Shown: positions 35,391 through 44,981 of the stretch, in pieces
Layout: each line of letters begins with the position of its first letter
Numbering within the stretch: position 1 is the stretch's first letter
NCBI GenBank assembly: GCA_932521025.1
Contig: OW051468.1
Span: forward strand, 496,064-560,063
Reading direction: 5' to 3'
From: Oscheius onirici
Taxonomy: Eukaryota; Nematoda; Chromadorea; Rhabditida; Rhabditidae
DNA: 64,000 nucleotides
Program-made: the position numbers and the translations under genes
The notes under the pieces: generated by a model
Told to the model about the DNA's origin: nothing
The model's input: only the letters and a program-made list of their open reading frames with translations
Database searches by the model: none

Positions 35391-35630
35391 TTAGGCGTTG
35401 TTCACGTAATTCCTCAGAGCCTCCCGTCTATCCTTGGCGAATTGGATGGCGTCCACAATTTCCGGGTCAGCGTCGTCGTCGATTCCGTTGACCACCATGT
35501 AGTCGGCGTACTGTTCCAGCAGCTTTTCTCGTAGAACATTGGTTCTTTCCAGCCTCCTCAGTAGCTGCAACTCGCCAGTACTGGTTCTTCTCTCCGTGGC
35601 TGGGGTAGGAGTTTCCTGAGGGGCGCTCAT
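35391..35630 (-). CDS. Small alpha-helical acidic protein, single exon
   Basis: A clean 79-codon frame, MSAPQETPTPATERRTSTGE to NYVNNA, with a disordered N-terminus and a charged helical remainder (LLRRLERTNVLREKLLEQYA; DPEIVDAIQFAKDRREALR). A TTTAAATATC TATA-like sequence lies about 40 bases upstream. Codon use looks real. I do not recognise the family. Confidence 0.6.
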   Translation of the reverse strand: MSAPQETPTPATERRTSTGELQLLRRLERTNVLREKLLEQYADYMVVNGIDDDADPEIVDAIQFAKDRREALRNYVNNA

Positions 35631-36169
35631 TTGGAGTTGTTCAAAGTTTGAGGGTCCCTTGATATTTAAAGCGAAATTTTATCGGAAAAAAGAGTCAAAA
35701 TGTTCGAAAAATTGTATGTTTTTTAAACGTTAAAATAATAGTTTTCGATACAATAACAATTATGAACTAGTTATGGGAAAAATAGTATGATCTGACAGGT
35801 TCGGCCAGTCCTAAAGCCTCTGGTCAGGTCAGGCAGGTCGTACGTTGTACCTAGTAGTCCAAAAGGACTCGGTAACCTAAGGTCGGTAAAGATTTGGTAA
35901 TCTGGACTCAAATCTTCAAAAGTTTCTCTTTTTATTTTGTCGCCGCCGTGGTGCCTCAAGTTTTCCAAGCGCAACGCAGCTCAGAACCGCCACCTCAACC
36001 GCGCAGCGCAGCTCAACAACCCAGAAGCAACAAGCCTGGGCTGGGCGGTGGCTTTGGTCGCTTTTATCACTGTAGATTATCAGCTTAATAACAGATTTTT
36101 TAACAGATAAACAGGGGTTTCTTAAAAGGTCAAAAGCCTATTTTAGCTCGTCAAACATTCATAATTGTC

Positions 36170-36215
36170 ATGCAGAATACCAATCAGAACAGGCCCTTTA
36201 AATTTTCTTCATTTT
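36170..36215 (+). promoter_or_regulatory. Shared peptide-gene promoter motif
   Basis: GCAGAATACCAATCAGAACAGGCCCTTTAAATTTTC, about 30-70 bases before the ATG at 36243. It has the same CCAAT-like plus TTTAAAT layout as at 44340 and 53410 (minus strand). Confidence 0.6.
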
Positions 36216-36242
36216 CTTCACATTTCCTCGTTCCTGTCTGAG

Positions 36243-36498
36243 ATGAAGTTCTTCCTCCTTCTCGCTCTCGTCTCCCTGGTCCTCTGTAGGATTCCTTCGA
36301 AACTCGCTGTAAAGAAATTTTTCAGCCAGTCCGCCGCTTGCCAGTACAACTTACAAGTACTCCAGAACCGCTCAATGCGACAGCTTCTGTTCCAACAAGC
36401 CGCAGCGCACCCAGTGCTGCAAAGGACACGGCTACTCAATGTCTGAATGTTACGGCGGACAGGTCTACTGTAAGAAATTCAGATCGAGAGCTGGATAA
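36243..36498 (+). CDS. Cysteine-rich secreted peptide, intact member
   Basis: Exon 1 (36243-36285) signal peptide MKFFLLLALVSLVL, phase-1 intron of 40 bp ending TTTTTCAG, exon 2 (36326-36498). The mature part has CDSFC, QCCKGHGYSMSEC and GGQVYC, then a short basic tail. Same scaffold and intron phase as the genes at 10631, 43240 and 57136. The role is unknown. Confidence 0.75.
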
Positions 36499-36936
36499 AT
36501 TCTTCACTTCAATAAAAAACTGACGCATTCTTTGTTACCTTCCCACTAGAAGGCTGTTCTAAAATTTCTAGCAACATTTGAGCAGGCATTTAACTACATC
36601 AGTCTTGAGTAATTTACACTGACGTTCAGGAGTCTTTGGAAATTTGGATCAAAGAGTTAACGAGCACTGTTAAGAGACTGTTTTCGTGACAGAGACAGTG
36701 ACAGAGACAATTATATTTGAACCCGCTCCCTCCCAAGCCTAATTACAAAATGTAGGACCTAAACGGGTCGCCCTAGCTTTTGTGAGTCTCAGCTCTAGTT
36801 CCTTTTCCCTTCACCCCCTGTCACAGAGCCTAAGCTCTAGTTCCTCTTCCCTTTCGTGATAAGGAAAGTTGGCGCACTTTTTTTCCTGTCATGACTTGTT
36901 AAAAATTAGTTTGCGCACAAAGCTCCCATCCACAAT

Positions 36937-37042
36937 TAGAGCTTCAGACACACAGACACGCACAGAGACTTGGGAGCAAATCTATTTTAAATTGCTCCCA
37001 GGTCTGTGTGTGTGTGTTTGTCTGAAGCTCTAATTGGCAATA
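36937..37042. repeat. Fold-back repeat AATTAGAGCTTCAGACACAC
   Basis: Left arm AATTAGAGCTTCAGACACACAG and right arm GTGTTTGTCTGAAGCTCTAATT, with inner arms GGGAGCAA / TTGCTCCC. MITE-like. Confidence 0.75.
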
Positions 37043-37513
37043 ATTGGAGGAGATTTGCGAAGTTCCGATTGCATCGGGAGTTTAAACATGTCTCGACAAG
37101 TCAATATGCAAGTGCGTGGACTTTGATTATTTTTGACTGGTGATGGTTTCCAGACAGTAGAGAAGTGCGGGTTAGAAATACGGGAAAGCGTTCAAGGGGG
37201 TTTCTACTATAAGTTTAACTCCAAAGGGGCGATATGACAACTGGAGAACAGGGATAGAGGAGAACCGGAGCGCGGGGAAATAGGGAGAGGGACATCAGCA
37301 GAGAAAGATGTGCACACTGAAGTTACACGAAGGGATACAGGGACAGGAGGGAAAAATAGACAGAAGAAAGAATACATGCCGATGGGGAAAATCGTAAATG
37401 GTAGAGACGGAAAAAAGGAAGTGCGCGAAGTGTTCTAACGACTTTGGTAGGCTCTTACAAGGACTGTTTGACGAACAGAATGACAAGGGGAGAAACATGC
37501 TTGGTTGTTGCGC

Positions 37514-37866
37514 TGCGCTGCGGCCAGGTTGGACTTTGCGGCGGGCTAAAAAAATTCATTTCGCATTTTTTTCTGATTTTTTTGTTTCCAAATACGTCCC
37601 TCGATTAGATTTAGTTTTGCCATCAGAAAAATTGGAAGAAAATCGAAAACTGACAATGAAAATAGAAGAAAACTGCTATTTTTACCGAATTTCGTCAAAA
37701 ATCCGCATTTTCTTCTATTTTTGTCGTCAGTTTTCGATTTTCTTCCAATTTTTCTGATGACAAAACTAAATCTAATCGAGGGACGTATTTGGAAACAAAA
37801 AAAATAAAAAAAAATGCGAAATGAATTTTTTTAGCCCGCCGCAAAGTCCAACCTGGCCGCAGCGCA
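37514..37866. repeat. Near-perfect long palindrome, about 350 bp
   Basis: Starts TGCGCTGCGGCCAGGTTGGA and ends with its complement. The arms contain GGGCTAAAAAAATTCATTTCGC and ATACGTCCCTCGATTAGATT. A related but diverged palindrome is at 44474-44846, with the same TTAGCCCGCCGCAAAG arm. No coding content. Confidence 0.9.
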
Positions 37867-38203
37867 GGTTTTCAACAAGCCGGGGAGGTTACAAAGGAGG
37901 AATGAAATGGAAACCACGACTAGGACTCCGTGACAAAGCGAAGTAATAAATTTCTACTTTAGCCCTGGAAGGGTGTTTTCAACCTTGTAAAAATTGATTT
38001 TGGTAAGTTAGTTTTGTTTTTCGATTTTTCTATTGTGATATAACAAAAACTTATTTAATGAAACATTGTAATTAGTCTTAAAAAAAGTTTAATTTCAATT
38101 AGCTACTCCATCAAAAAAGGTTAGTTCCTCTCAGTTTTTTTTAGTGTTGTCTACCTGTCAATTTGTCCCTCTCTGTCCCTCTATCCACCACTCCCATTTC
38201 CAG

Positions 38204-38641
38204 ATGTCGGAATCTGTGACATCAAAACGAGATCCTCCTAAGACTTCTGGTCCTCCTACCGCCACCGTCACTGCAAAACAAGATGACCAGCTGCCGCCTC
38301 AACAGCCAGAAACGCCGCTGCTCTACGTGCTGCAAGATTACTTCATCAGCTTTGTCCTGCTCCTTCTGGCCGGCTTGCAGTATCTCGTTCAGTGTCTCGT
38401 CCGCCTTCTTGAGGTCCTCTACGCCTCCTTGGTCCGGCTCTACCGTTTCTTGTGCTTCTGCTACGAAAAACCCGAGCTTGCGAAGGAGATCTTCACGACC
38501 ACGCTGCACCTTCTGAAGGTCAGCTACGACGCTGGTCTCTGGAGCTGGGCCGATGCCTACGAGACGGTCACCCAACAACTCGGCAAGGCCACCAAGGAGA
38601 ACCTTCCGAATCCGCCGCCTGTACTTCAGCATAAGAAATGA
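38204..38641 (+). CDS. Small membrane-associated protein, single coding exon
   Basis: 145 residues from MSESVTSKRDPP to PPPVLQHKK. It has a disordered proline-rich N-terminus, a long hydrophobic stretch YFISFVLLLLAGLQYLVQC plus a second amphipathic segment, and a soluble tail with KPELAKEIFTTTLHLLK. The ATG directly follows TTTCCAG, suggesting a spliced 5' leader or trans-splice site. Family not recognised. Convergent with the next gene, with 32 bp between stops. Confidence 0.6.
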   Translation: MSESVTSKRDPPKTSGPPTATVTAKQDDQLPPQQPETPLLYVLQDYFISFVLLLLAGLQYLVQCLVRLLEVLYASLVRLYRFLCFCYEKPELAKEIFTTTLHLLKVSYDAGLWSWADAYETVTQQLGKATKENLPNPPPVLQHKK

Positions 38642-38673
38642 ATGAAGATTTCATCGAATGAGTTTTTATTGTC

Positions 38674-39866
38674 TCAATATCTACAAAATCTTATCCCCGG
38701 GGAGTAGGGAGGAGGAGGGGACGCTCCCTTCTCTACCGTTTTGTAAGAACTCCCCATTTTTAAAGGGGTCACGGGAATCCTTCTCTCGGGAGTTGACAGC
38801 AATTGAGAGGGTTGGGATTCTTCTTCGAAAGTGACAGTCTTATGTTCGAGAGACCGACGGACTTGGTTCACTTTCCGGCGGGAGATGTCGCCTCCTTCGT
38901 AACGGAGATGGTGGACGTCTTCTGTGGCGACGGCTGGAACGAGTTCAGCTAGTTCTCTGAAAGTTCTGAATGAGATAGGGACAGGGACAGGGACAGAAAA
39001 CTGAACAGTACCTGGTCGCACTGAAGATGACATTAGCATTCTTGGAATAGTTGACGAAAGCATCGGCGTAGCTCTTGACGCTTCTACGGAATACGAACAT
39101 TTTCGTCACTTCTGCCTCATTTCGGAGAACATGAATGGCATCTTCGGCATCGTCTTTCTTTGCGGAGAGTCTGATTCTTTCGGAGAGCATTGACCGGACG
39201 TTTGTTCCACTGGAAGAGCTCGGAGAGCCATGGAGTTGGATCTTGTTCAGCTGTTTTTCGACCTTCTTGTCCTCAAACTCTAGTAGATCCCGGACTTTCT
39301 CAAGCTCTTCCAGTTCAGAAATTTCTGGCTTCATCCTTTTCAAGTCCTGAAAAAAAACAGTCCCTGTACCATTCCCTGTAACTCACCTGCATACTGTCCG
39401 AAGACTCTTGAGCCAAGATCAGCTGCTGTTCACAGTGCATCAACATCAGCTGCTTCATTTTCTCAGCCACATCGGCGATGGCCGAATTTCCTTCATTCTG
39501 AGCCCATTTCTGAAGTTTTTCGGCACCTTTTCTCTGTAGCTCTGCTACTTTCATGGCCAGCCTCCTAAAAATTCAGTACAGTCCAAGATTCTGCCCAAAA
39601 ATGACTCACGCAGCCTGTTCAAAGTCCTCCAGAGCATTCTCCAGACTGGGAGGAGACCCCTTGAAAAAGTCGAGAATCTTTGAAGTTGAGCTGGATGTCT
39701 TTGAGCGGGAGAGAAGCAGTACGGGAGGGTCTGAAACTGTCATTTTGTGTTGGAAAATGGAATCGGCTGGACAAAGAGTAGCGTGAGAGAGGACAGATGG
39801 CACAGATGGCTGTGACTTACCGATTTTTCGTTCGCCAGCCGATCGTCGTCGCGTGTCACGGGACAT
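38674..39866 (-). CDS. Coiled-coil, BAR-domain-like protein
   Basis: Exons 39866-39821, 39766-39610, 39564-39387, 39346-39012 and 38956-38674. The N-terminus is basic/disordered. A long helical region follows (AMKVAELQRKGAEKLQKWA; LKRMKPEISELEELEKVRDL; EDKKVEKQLNKIQ; VFRRSVKSYADAFVNYSKN; FSATRELAEL), then a disordered tail with TPLKMGSSYKTVEK and PPPPYSPG. The three long helices, their lengths and the order fit a BAR/AH-type membrane-curvature domain, but this is by pattern only. The last intron has a short TGTCCC run. Confidence 0.55.
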
Positions 39867-41284
39867 TTCTTCTGCAAATGACTGAATTAGGACGGAACTC
39901 GGAAGAAAATATGACCACCGGATATGGTTGGGATTGTAATTAGACAACAGAACAGTTTATCCCAATGGCAACTGATTGTGTACTGACTCTGTGGGAAAGT
40001 ATGAGTATATGGGTGTAAGAGTGCGGGAAAGTTTATAGGGAGTGAGAGACAGAGAGTATGAGTCAAAAAGACAGAGAGTCAATGGGACTGAGAGTCTGAG
40101 AGACAGAGAGTGAGAGAGTATAAGAGGATCCAGAGGGATAGAGAGAGAGTCTGAGAAAAACAAAGAGTCGGACAGAGGGACAGAGTCTGAGAGTTTCAGA
40201 GACAGCGTGAGAGAGTATGACACAGAGAGTCTGGGAGACAGAGGGATAGGGAGACAGTTCAGATCTCTCAGCTGTTCACACACTATCTAGTCTGGGAAAA
40301 ATGGCTTCGAAACTCCTAAACCAGACTCTCAAACTGAACATTTGAAATAAAAGACAGAAACCCAAATTGACCCATTGATCCGATGCAGGTGGTGGATAAG
40401 AAGGAGAGGGGACGCGCGGGTTCCAAGGTCACGGGACCACGCCCCAGTTGACTCGGAGGGTCCCCCGCTGTGAGCCATTAGAGAGATGTCGGACTGTTGA
40501 CAAGGGGATCAGAATACAGAGGAAGAGAGAGGAGAGGAAAACATAAACAAGCTGGCCTTGAAATGACCTTAAGACTGACTAAAAGCGAGGCGGAGAGAGA
40601 AAGACAGTTTTTGGAAGGAGAAAGCGGTCAGTGGCCTGAGGGTGGGACAAAGGGGCTGACTGACCGCTTCTGGTCCTCTGATAAAAGAAGCCGACAGCCT
40701 GGCAATTTTCTGATTGTGAGACAGTATGTCTGACTTATAACTATTGACGTCCAAAGAAGACAGAGAGAGGCTTTGATTCCAGAGATACCAAATCACAATG
40801 AAACAATTCAGTACAGTTCGAAACAAAGAGTTGGGGCCACTGTTCACACATCCGGGGAATTTCAGTGACTCCACAGTTCATACGCGCGGTAATCTTGGTG
40901 TGTGCCCTGGGGGATAGGCATTCGTTCAAGGGTTCTTTTTTTGAAAAGCCTTTCTAGCCTCATCTTTTTAAAAGTTATGTCGCAAAGAGCCCCAAATTAT
41001 GGGGAAGTAAAGGCCCCCTAAAAAATTAGAATCAAAATGAGAATCATCTCAGTTGCACAGAATGGTCTACCGGTAGGCAACCTGTTCTCGAGCCCATATG
41101 CAGCACTTTTTTTTTGAGGTAAAAATGGGTAAAAGTTGATGAGGAATAAGGCCTTTGCAGTCCGACCCTGTTTGACATCAGTTCAGGACCACACATTTTC
41201 TAGCAGTTGGGCACAAAGTTAAACTGAGCATAACTTTTTGAAAAGATGAGGCTAGGAAGATTTTGCAAAAAAAAGAATTGTGTA
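39867..41284. other. Gene-free stretch, GA-rich repeat
   Basis: 39990-40260 is a GAGAGACAGAGAGTCTGAGA low-complexity tract. The rest shows no supported gene. Confidence 0.55.
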
Positions 41285-41829
41285 TGGCACATGGTTGGGC
41301 GAACATTGAAATTTTCGGCGAACACGAACCGAATATCCCATAAATTTTTTGGGCCGAACCGAACACTACCCTTTTCGTTCGCCTGCGAACCAAACACGAG
41401 GTGTTCGCCGTCCCAATGTTCATACGCGAACGAACATGTTCGCAAACATGCGAACACGAACACAGCTCGAACATTTCACGAATTTTCTCCCAAACCACGG
41501 TTTTTTTTGTAAGAATCAGTCGTTTGATGATTAACTTAACAAAAAAGAAGGTAGACAATAAACTGGAAATGAGTAGGGAATCCAGGGGCTAAGAAAAATT
41601 TTGATGTCTTTGACTCGGACAGTCTACGGGTATTTCCATTAGCACTGGATAAAATGTTCGTGTTCGTGCCCTTTTGAACTCTGTTCGAGCCCCGAACAGC
41701 GAACATTTTCACTCTTTTTGTTCGTCAAGCGAACACGAACATTCGCCGGTTCCATGTTCGTCCTCGAACACGAACTGTTCGTGTTCGTGTTCGGTCACAA
41801 CGAACACGAACGTTCGCCCAGCCCTGGTA
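41285..41829. repeat. GAACACGAAC word-palindrome element
   Basis: Begins ATGGTTGGGCGAACATTG and ends CGTTCGCCCAGCCCTGG. Both halves are built from CGAACACGAACA / TGTTCGTGTTCG words, with unique A/T-rich sequence in the middle (about 41490-41640). Confidence 0.8.
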
Positions 41830-41979
41830 TGGACCGTATCTGGCTATGAACGTTAGGTTCCGACTCTCTAAAGGTGTTTTAAACAGCTTTTTCTACTCTC
41901 TAGAGGACAGAAAACAGCCGATTTTATTGGCTACCATGCCCAAGTTCTGATGACTGCATGGGTTCGGGAATTCGTGGAC

Positions 41980-42642
41980 CTTTTGTGGACTTTAGTAACC
42001 TGGACCCCTGGCGCACCTTCATGCTCCACAAACAGAGTGGATAGTCTGACTGGAGGTTCCCGCCTACGTTTGGGTCCACGATTTTGGAAAATTTTTCCAG
42101 ATTTTCAAGGCCTCTTGATGAAGAAAATGCAAAGAAAGGCAGAATGAATTTTAGCATGTTTGAATTGGGGCTCGAAAATTTGATCGCGGAAATCACTACA
42201 ATCAAATATTTTTCCATTTCGACCACACTTTTCTCTCCTGATCCAACGGCTTTTGTACATTTTTTTACTTTATTTGCCATCCGAAAAACGAGTTCAGCCT
42301 CCGGAGCGAAATCATCTCCACTATCCCAGAGCTCATCACCCGCTTTTAGCTTTTCGAGATCAAAATCTGCTTTTTCTTCAGAATGGCTCAAAATTTGTCA
42401 TTTCTTTGCGTTTTTCGACCGAATTTGGATCTTCTGAAAGCAACTTATTGGTCAAATTCGAGTAAAGTTCTCTCCAAAATGTCTTGCTCGATATTTTTGA
42501 CATTTTTTCCCTGCAAGGTTTTTTCGACATACTTTTCGATGAACATAGCGAAAAAGATAGAAAAGGGCGATTTTGAAGCAAGATCCAGCTGATTGAAGCC
42601 CTGCAACGGCATATTTTTTACCTGCGACGAAACCATGCACAT
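41980..42642 (-). pseudogene. Broken gene, reading frame shifts twice
   Basis: From ATG at 42642 the frame reads MVSSQVKNMPLQGF through FIEKYVEKTLQGKN and ILERTLLEFD, then shifts near 42460 to NKLLSEDPNSVEKRKE, then shifts again near 42385 to HSEEKADFDLEKLKAGD and ends MANK|gtaaaa. A further exon starts EKSVVEMEKY. The coherent charged helical content over three frames suggests one gene with two small indels. Product unknown. Head-to-head with the WDR3 fragment, about 75 bp apart. Confidence 0.4.
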
Positions 42643-42717
42643 TTATATTCAGATTCTCCCATTTTTTCTATCTTTCTCCTATTTTCCTTGCTAAAAACGG
42701 TTTTCAGAAAGTCCTAG

Positions 42718-43007
42718 GGTATTACCAAGGACTATTTACGTTACGTGCATGGTGGAGCCTGTGGCTGTGTCGGCTCCGCCAATGGGGCCTTCTCAGCCGT
42801 CGACGCGTCTGTCTGTGTCGTCACATCCAACGAAAATGTCTCCTTGTTCAATCTAAAGACCGGAGAAAAGGTTATTACTAGATTTTTATCTTCAAATTTA
42901 CATAAAATTAGGTTCACGAGATTGTCGAATCGACAAAAGCCGTAATATGCCTGCAAATCCAGAAGTTTTCATCTAATCTCGACAAAACTTTACCTAACTC
43001 GTTTTGA
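42718..43007 (+). pseudogene. N-terminal fragment of WDR3/UTP12-type WD-repeat protein
   Basis: Exon 42718-42870 reads GITKDYLRYVHGGACG, then CVVTSNENVSLFNLKTGEK, the start of the first WD repeat as in WDR3/UTP12 (SSU processome, pre-rRNA processing). Exon 42912-43007 continues VHEIVESTKAVICLQI and stops. The expected start methionine is replaced by an in-frame TAG at the acceptor (TAG|GGT), and nothing of the remaining 800 or so residues follows. A truncated duplicate or relic is the simplest reading. Confidence 0.6.
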
Positions 43008-43239
43008 CTTGTTTGAGGTTACGGACAAACACACACAGACAAACAGAATCACAGACACCATAGTACTTTAATAGTTTAGATCAACATTCCCACTGATCCT
43101 CTGTTTCCTCCACATGACTCACCCACCATATGTCTCTCTGAATACAACTCTGATTAGCTTTAATCTGTGTAGGGATGCCAAATTTGTTTTCCCCACCTCC
43201 TCAGAGCAGCACGCTGTCAAGGAAACCCACTCTCAACAT

Positions 43240-43533
43240 ATGTTGCGTTTAGCCTTCCTCCTCCTTCTCATTGTACTGAATGGTGAGGTTTTTCTCTATA
43301 AAAATTCCACATTCTCAGGTCTCTGCTACCACTACAAACAGCCCAAGTCTTGTGAGCACTTTTGCAAGTATCGCTACTTTAAAATTTACACAAATCAGGA
43401 CATTCAACGTTGCTGTGAGGAGCATACGAAGGAGGGAGATGAGCTCTATGACTCGAGGTGTAAGGGTCTGACTCCGAGATGCAATTTCAATGAAAAGATT
43501 CTGTTTGATTATGGCCTGGTTGAAGAGGAATAA
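43240..43533 (+). CDS. Cysteine-rich secreted peptide, larger diverged member
   Basis: Exon 1 (43240-43282) signal peptide MLRLAFLLLLIVLN, phase-1 intron, exon 2 (43319-43533). The mature part has SCEHFC, RCCEEHTKEGDELYDSRC and a last cysteine, then an acidic tail. C-x3-C and CC are kept, but G-Y/F is lost and spacing is longer. An upstream CTCTGAATACAACTCTGATTAG block resembles the shared promoter motif. Confidence 0.7.
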   Translation: MLRLAFLLLLIVLNGEVFLYKNSTFSGLCYHYKQPKSCEHFCKYRYFKIYTNQDIQRCCEEHTKEGDELYDSRCKGLTPRCNFNEKILFDYGLVEEE

Positions 43534-43736
43534 AACTTGGAAAGAACTCTGTCTTTCTGGCTCTCAGTCTGTCTCTCTGACTCGACACTCTGGCATTCTG
43601 ATTCTTCGACTCTCTGACTCTCACAATCAGTATCTGTCTCTCTGACTCTGTGACTCTCTGTCCCTCTGACTTTCTGACTCTCTGTCTCTTTGACTCACTG
43701 TCCCCCTGACTCTCTGACTCTCTGACTCTCTATCTC

Positions 43737-44281
43737 TCAGTCTGTCATTCTTAGTCCATCTGTCCCACAGTATCGATGCTTGAAAATGCCCAGATTCTTA
43801 TCCTGGAGAAAGTACTGAAAGCACGTTTTGTGAGTGCAAAAACATCAAAAATGAACCTTAATTCCTTCGGCATCGTTAGAGAGCACAATCTCATACTGAC
43901 TTTCCTTCGTGAATGGGAACGGTCCGTCAGACTCGTCCTCTCCCCACTTGTCACCAATGTAGGCGTTTCTTTTGATCATGTTGTAGTCGAAATTGATCTC
44001 GAAGCGGAAAGTAACGTCTCCTCCGCTCAGAAAGTCGATCCGGGAGACTTGACCGGTCGGAACGATGGTAAAGTTTACGTACCAGCCTTCCGGCATGGTA
44101 TCCTTCACAAAGCGCTCCTTGTAGGGAATGGGGTACCCTTTGACATGTCACTGGTTCTAGCGCCTTGCAACACGGCTCTATCCTTACAATTAATGCCACT
44201 ACAATTTTTGGCAAGTTTACTTTTGGATGGAAACTTACGACTTGGATTAGTTACGAAAACCAAGAGAAGGAGAAACTTCAT
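43737..44281 (-). CDS. Secreted galectin-like lectin
   Basis: A signal peptide (MKFLLLLVFVTN) at 44281, an intron, then a galectin carbohydrate-recognition domain: PIPYKERFVKDTMPEGWYV, RIDFLSGGDVTFRFEINFD, IKRNAYIGDKWGEDE and GPFPFTKESQYEIVL. A last exon follows (IK|YFLQDKNLG) and stops at 43737-43739. KWGxEE and PFPF are core galectin motifs; the usual HxNxR histidine/asparagine positions are changed to FEINFD, so sugar binding may differ. A classical galectin lacks a signal peptide. The first acceptor (TCAAAG) is non-standard and uncertain. An ATG seven codons upstream is also possible. Confidence 0.75.
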
Positions 44282-44334
44282 GGCGAGGAGAAGTGGTGGC
44301 AATGGGAGGAGAAGAGAGAGTATTTAATGGTCCT

Positions 44335-44378
44335 GATCTTATTGGTATTCAGTGTCGGAAAAAATAGAAACTGTTCAG
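44335..44378 (-). promoter_or_regulatory. Shared promoter motif upstream of the galectin gene
   Basis: Minus strand: CACTGAATACCAATAAGATC, then AGGACCATTAAATACTC, about 55-90 bases before the ATG. Nearly the same block precedes the cysteine-rich gene at 53340. Confidence 0.6.
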
Positions 44379-44473
44379 ACTGTCGACTCTGAATACAAAT
44401 TACTGCCTCTCAGTCTCTGTCCCCCTGACTCTCTGTTGCTGCCTCGCTCTCTGTCTTACTGCCTTTCTGTCCA

Positions 44474-44846
44474 GGCATGGCAAACCTGGCCCGGAATCAG
44501 ACCAGGTGCCAACTTTCAGGCTAAAAAGATTCATTTCGCATTTATTTCTGATTTATCTTATATAAAAATAATTTGTAGGGGAAGATCTAATTATGACATC
44601 AAAAAAATTACGAGAAAACAGAAAACTGACAACGAAAATGGAAGAATCTTCGGATTTTCCAATCTTCGGATCCGTTTGTTTTCTGTTTTCTTGTAATTTT
44701 TTTGATGTCATAATTAGATCTTACCCTTTAAAGTATTTTTAAACAAGAAAAATCAGAAATATATGCAAAATGAATTTTTTAGCCCGCCGCAAAGTTGGCA
44801 CCTGGCCGAAGCTGGTCCCTGATTCTGGGCCAGGTTTGCAATGCCT
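44474..44846. repeat. Long palindrome with CAGGCATGGCAAACCTGG ends
   Basis: Outer arms CCAGGCATGGCAAACCTGGC / GCCAGGTTTGCAATGCCTG. Inner arms share AGATTCATTTCGCATTTATT and TTAGCCCGCCGCAAAG with the palindrome at 37514-37866. Confidence 0.85.
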
Positions 44847-44981
44847 GTTCTGTCTCACTTCCCCTCTGTCTCTCTGTTCCCGAAACTCAATGTCTCTGGT
44901 CCTCATCTCTCAGTCTCCCACTCTGTCTTCTTTCCGTCTGTGCTCTCACAAGAAAATAACCATGACAGATTTATTACTACA

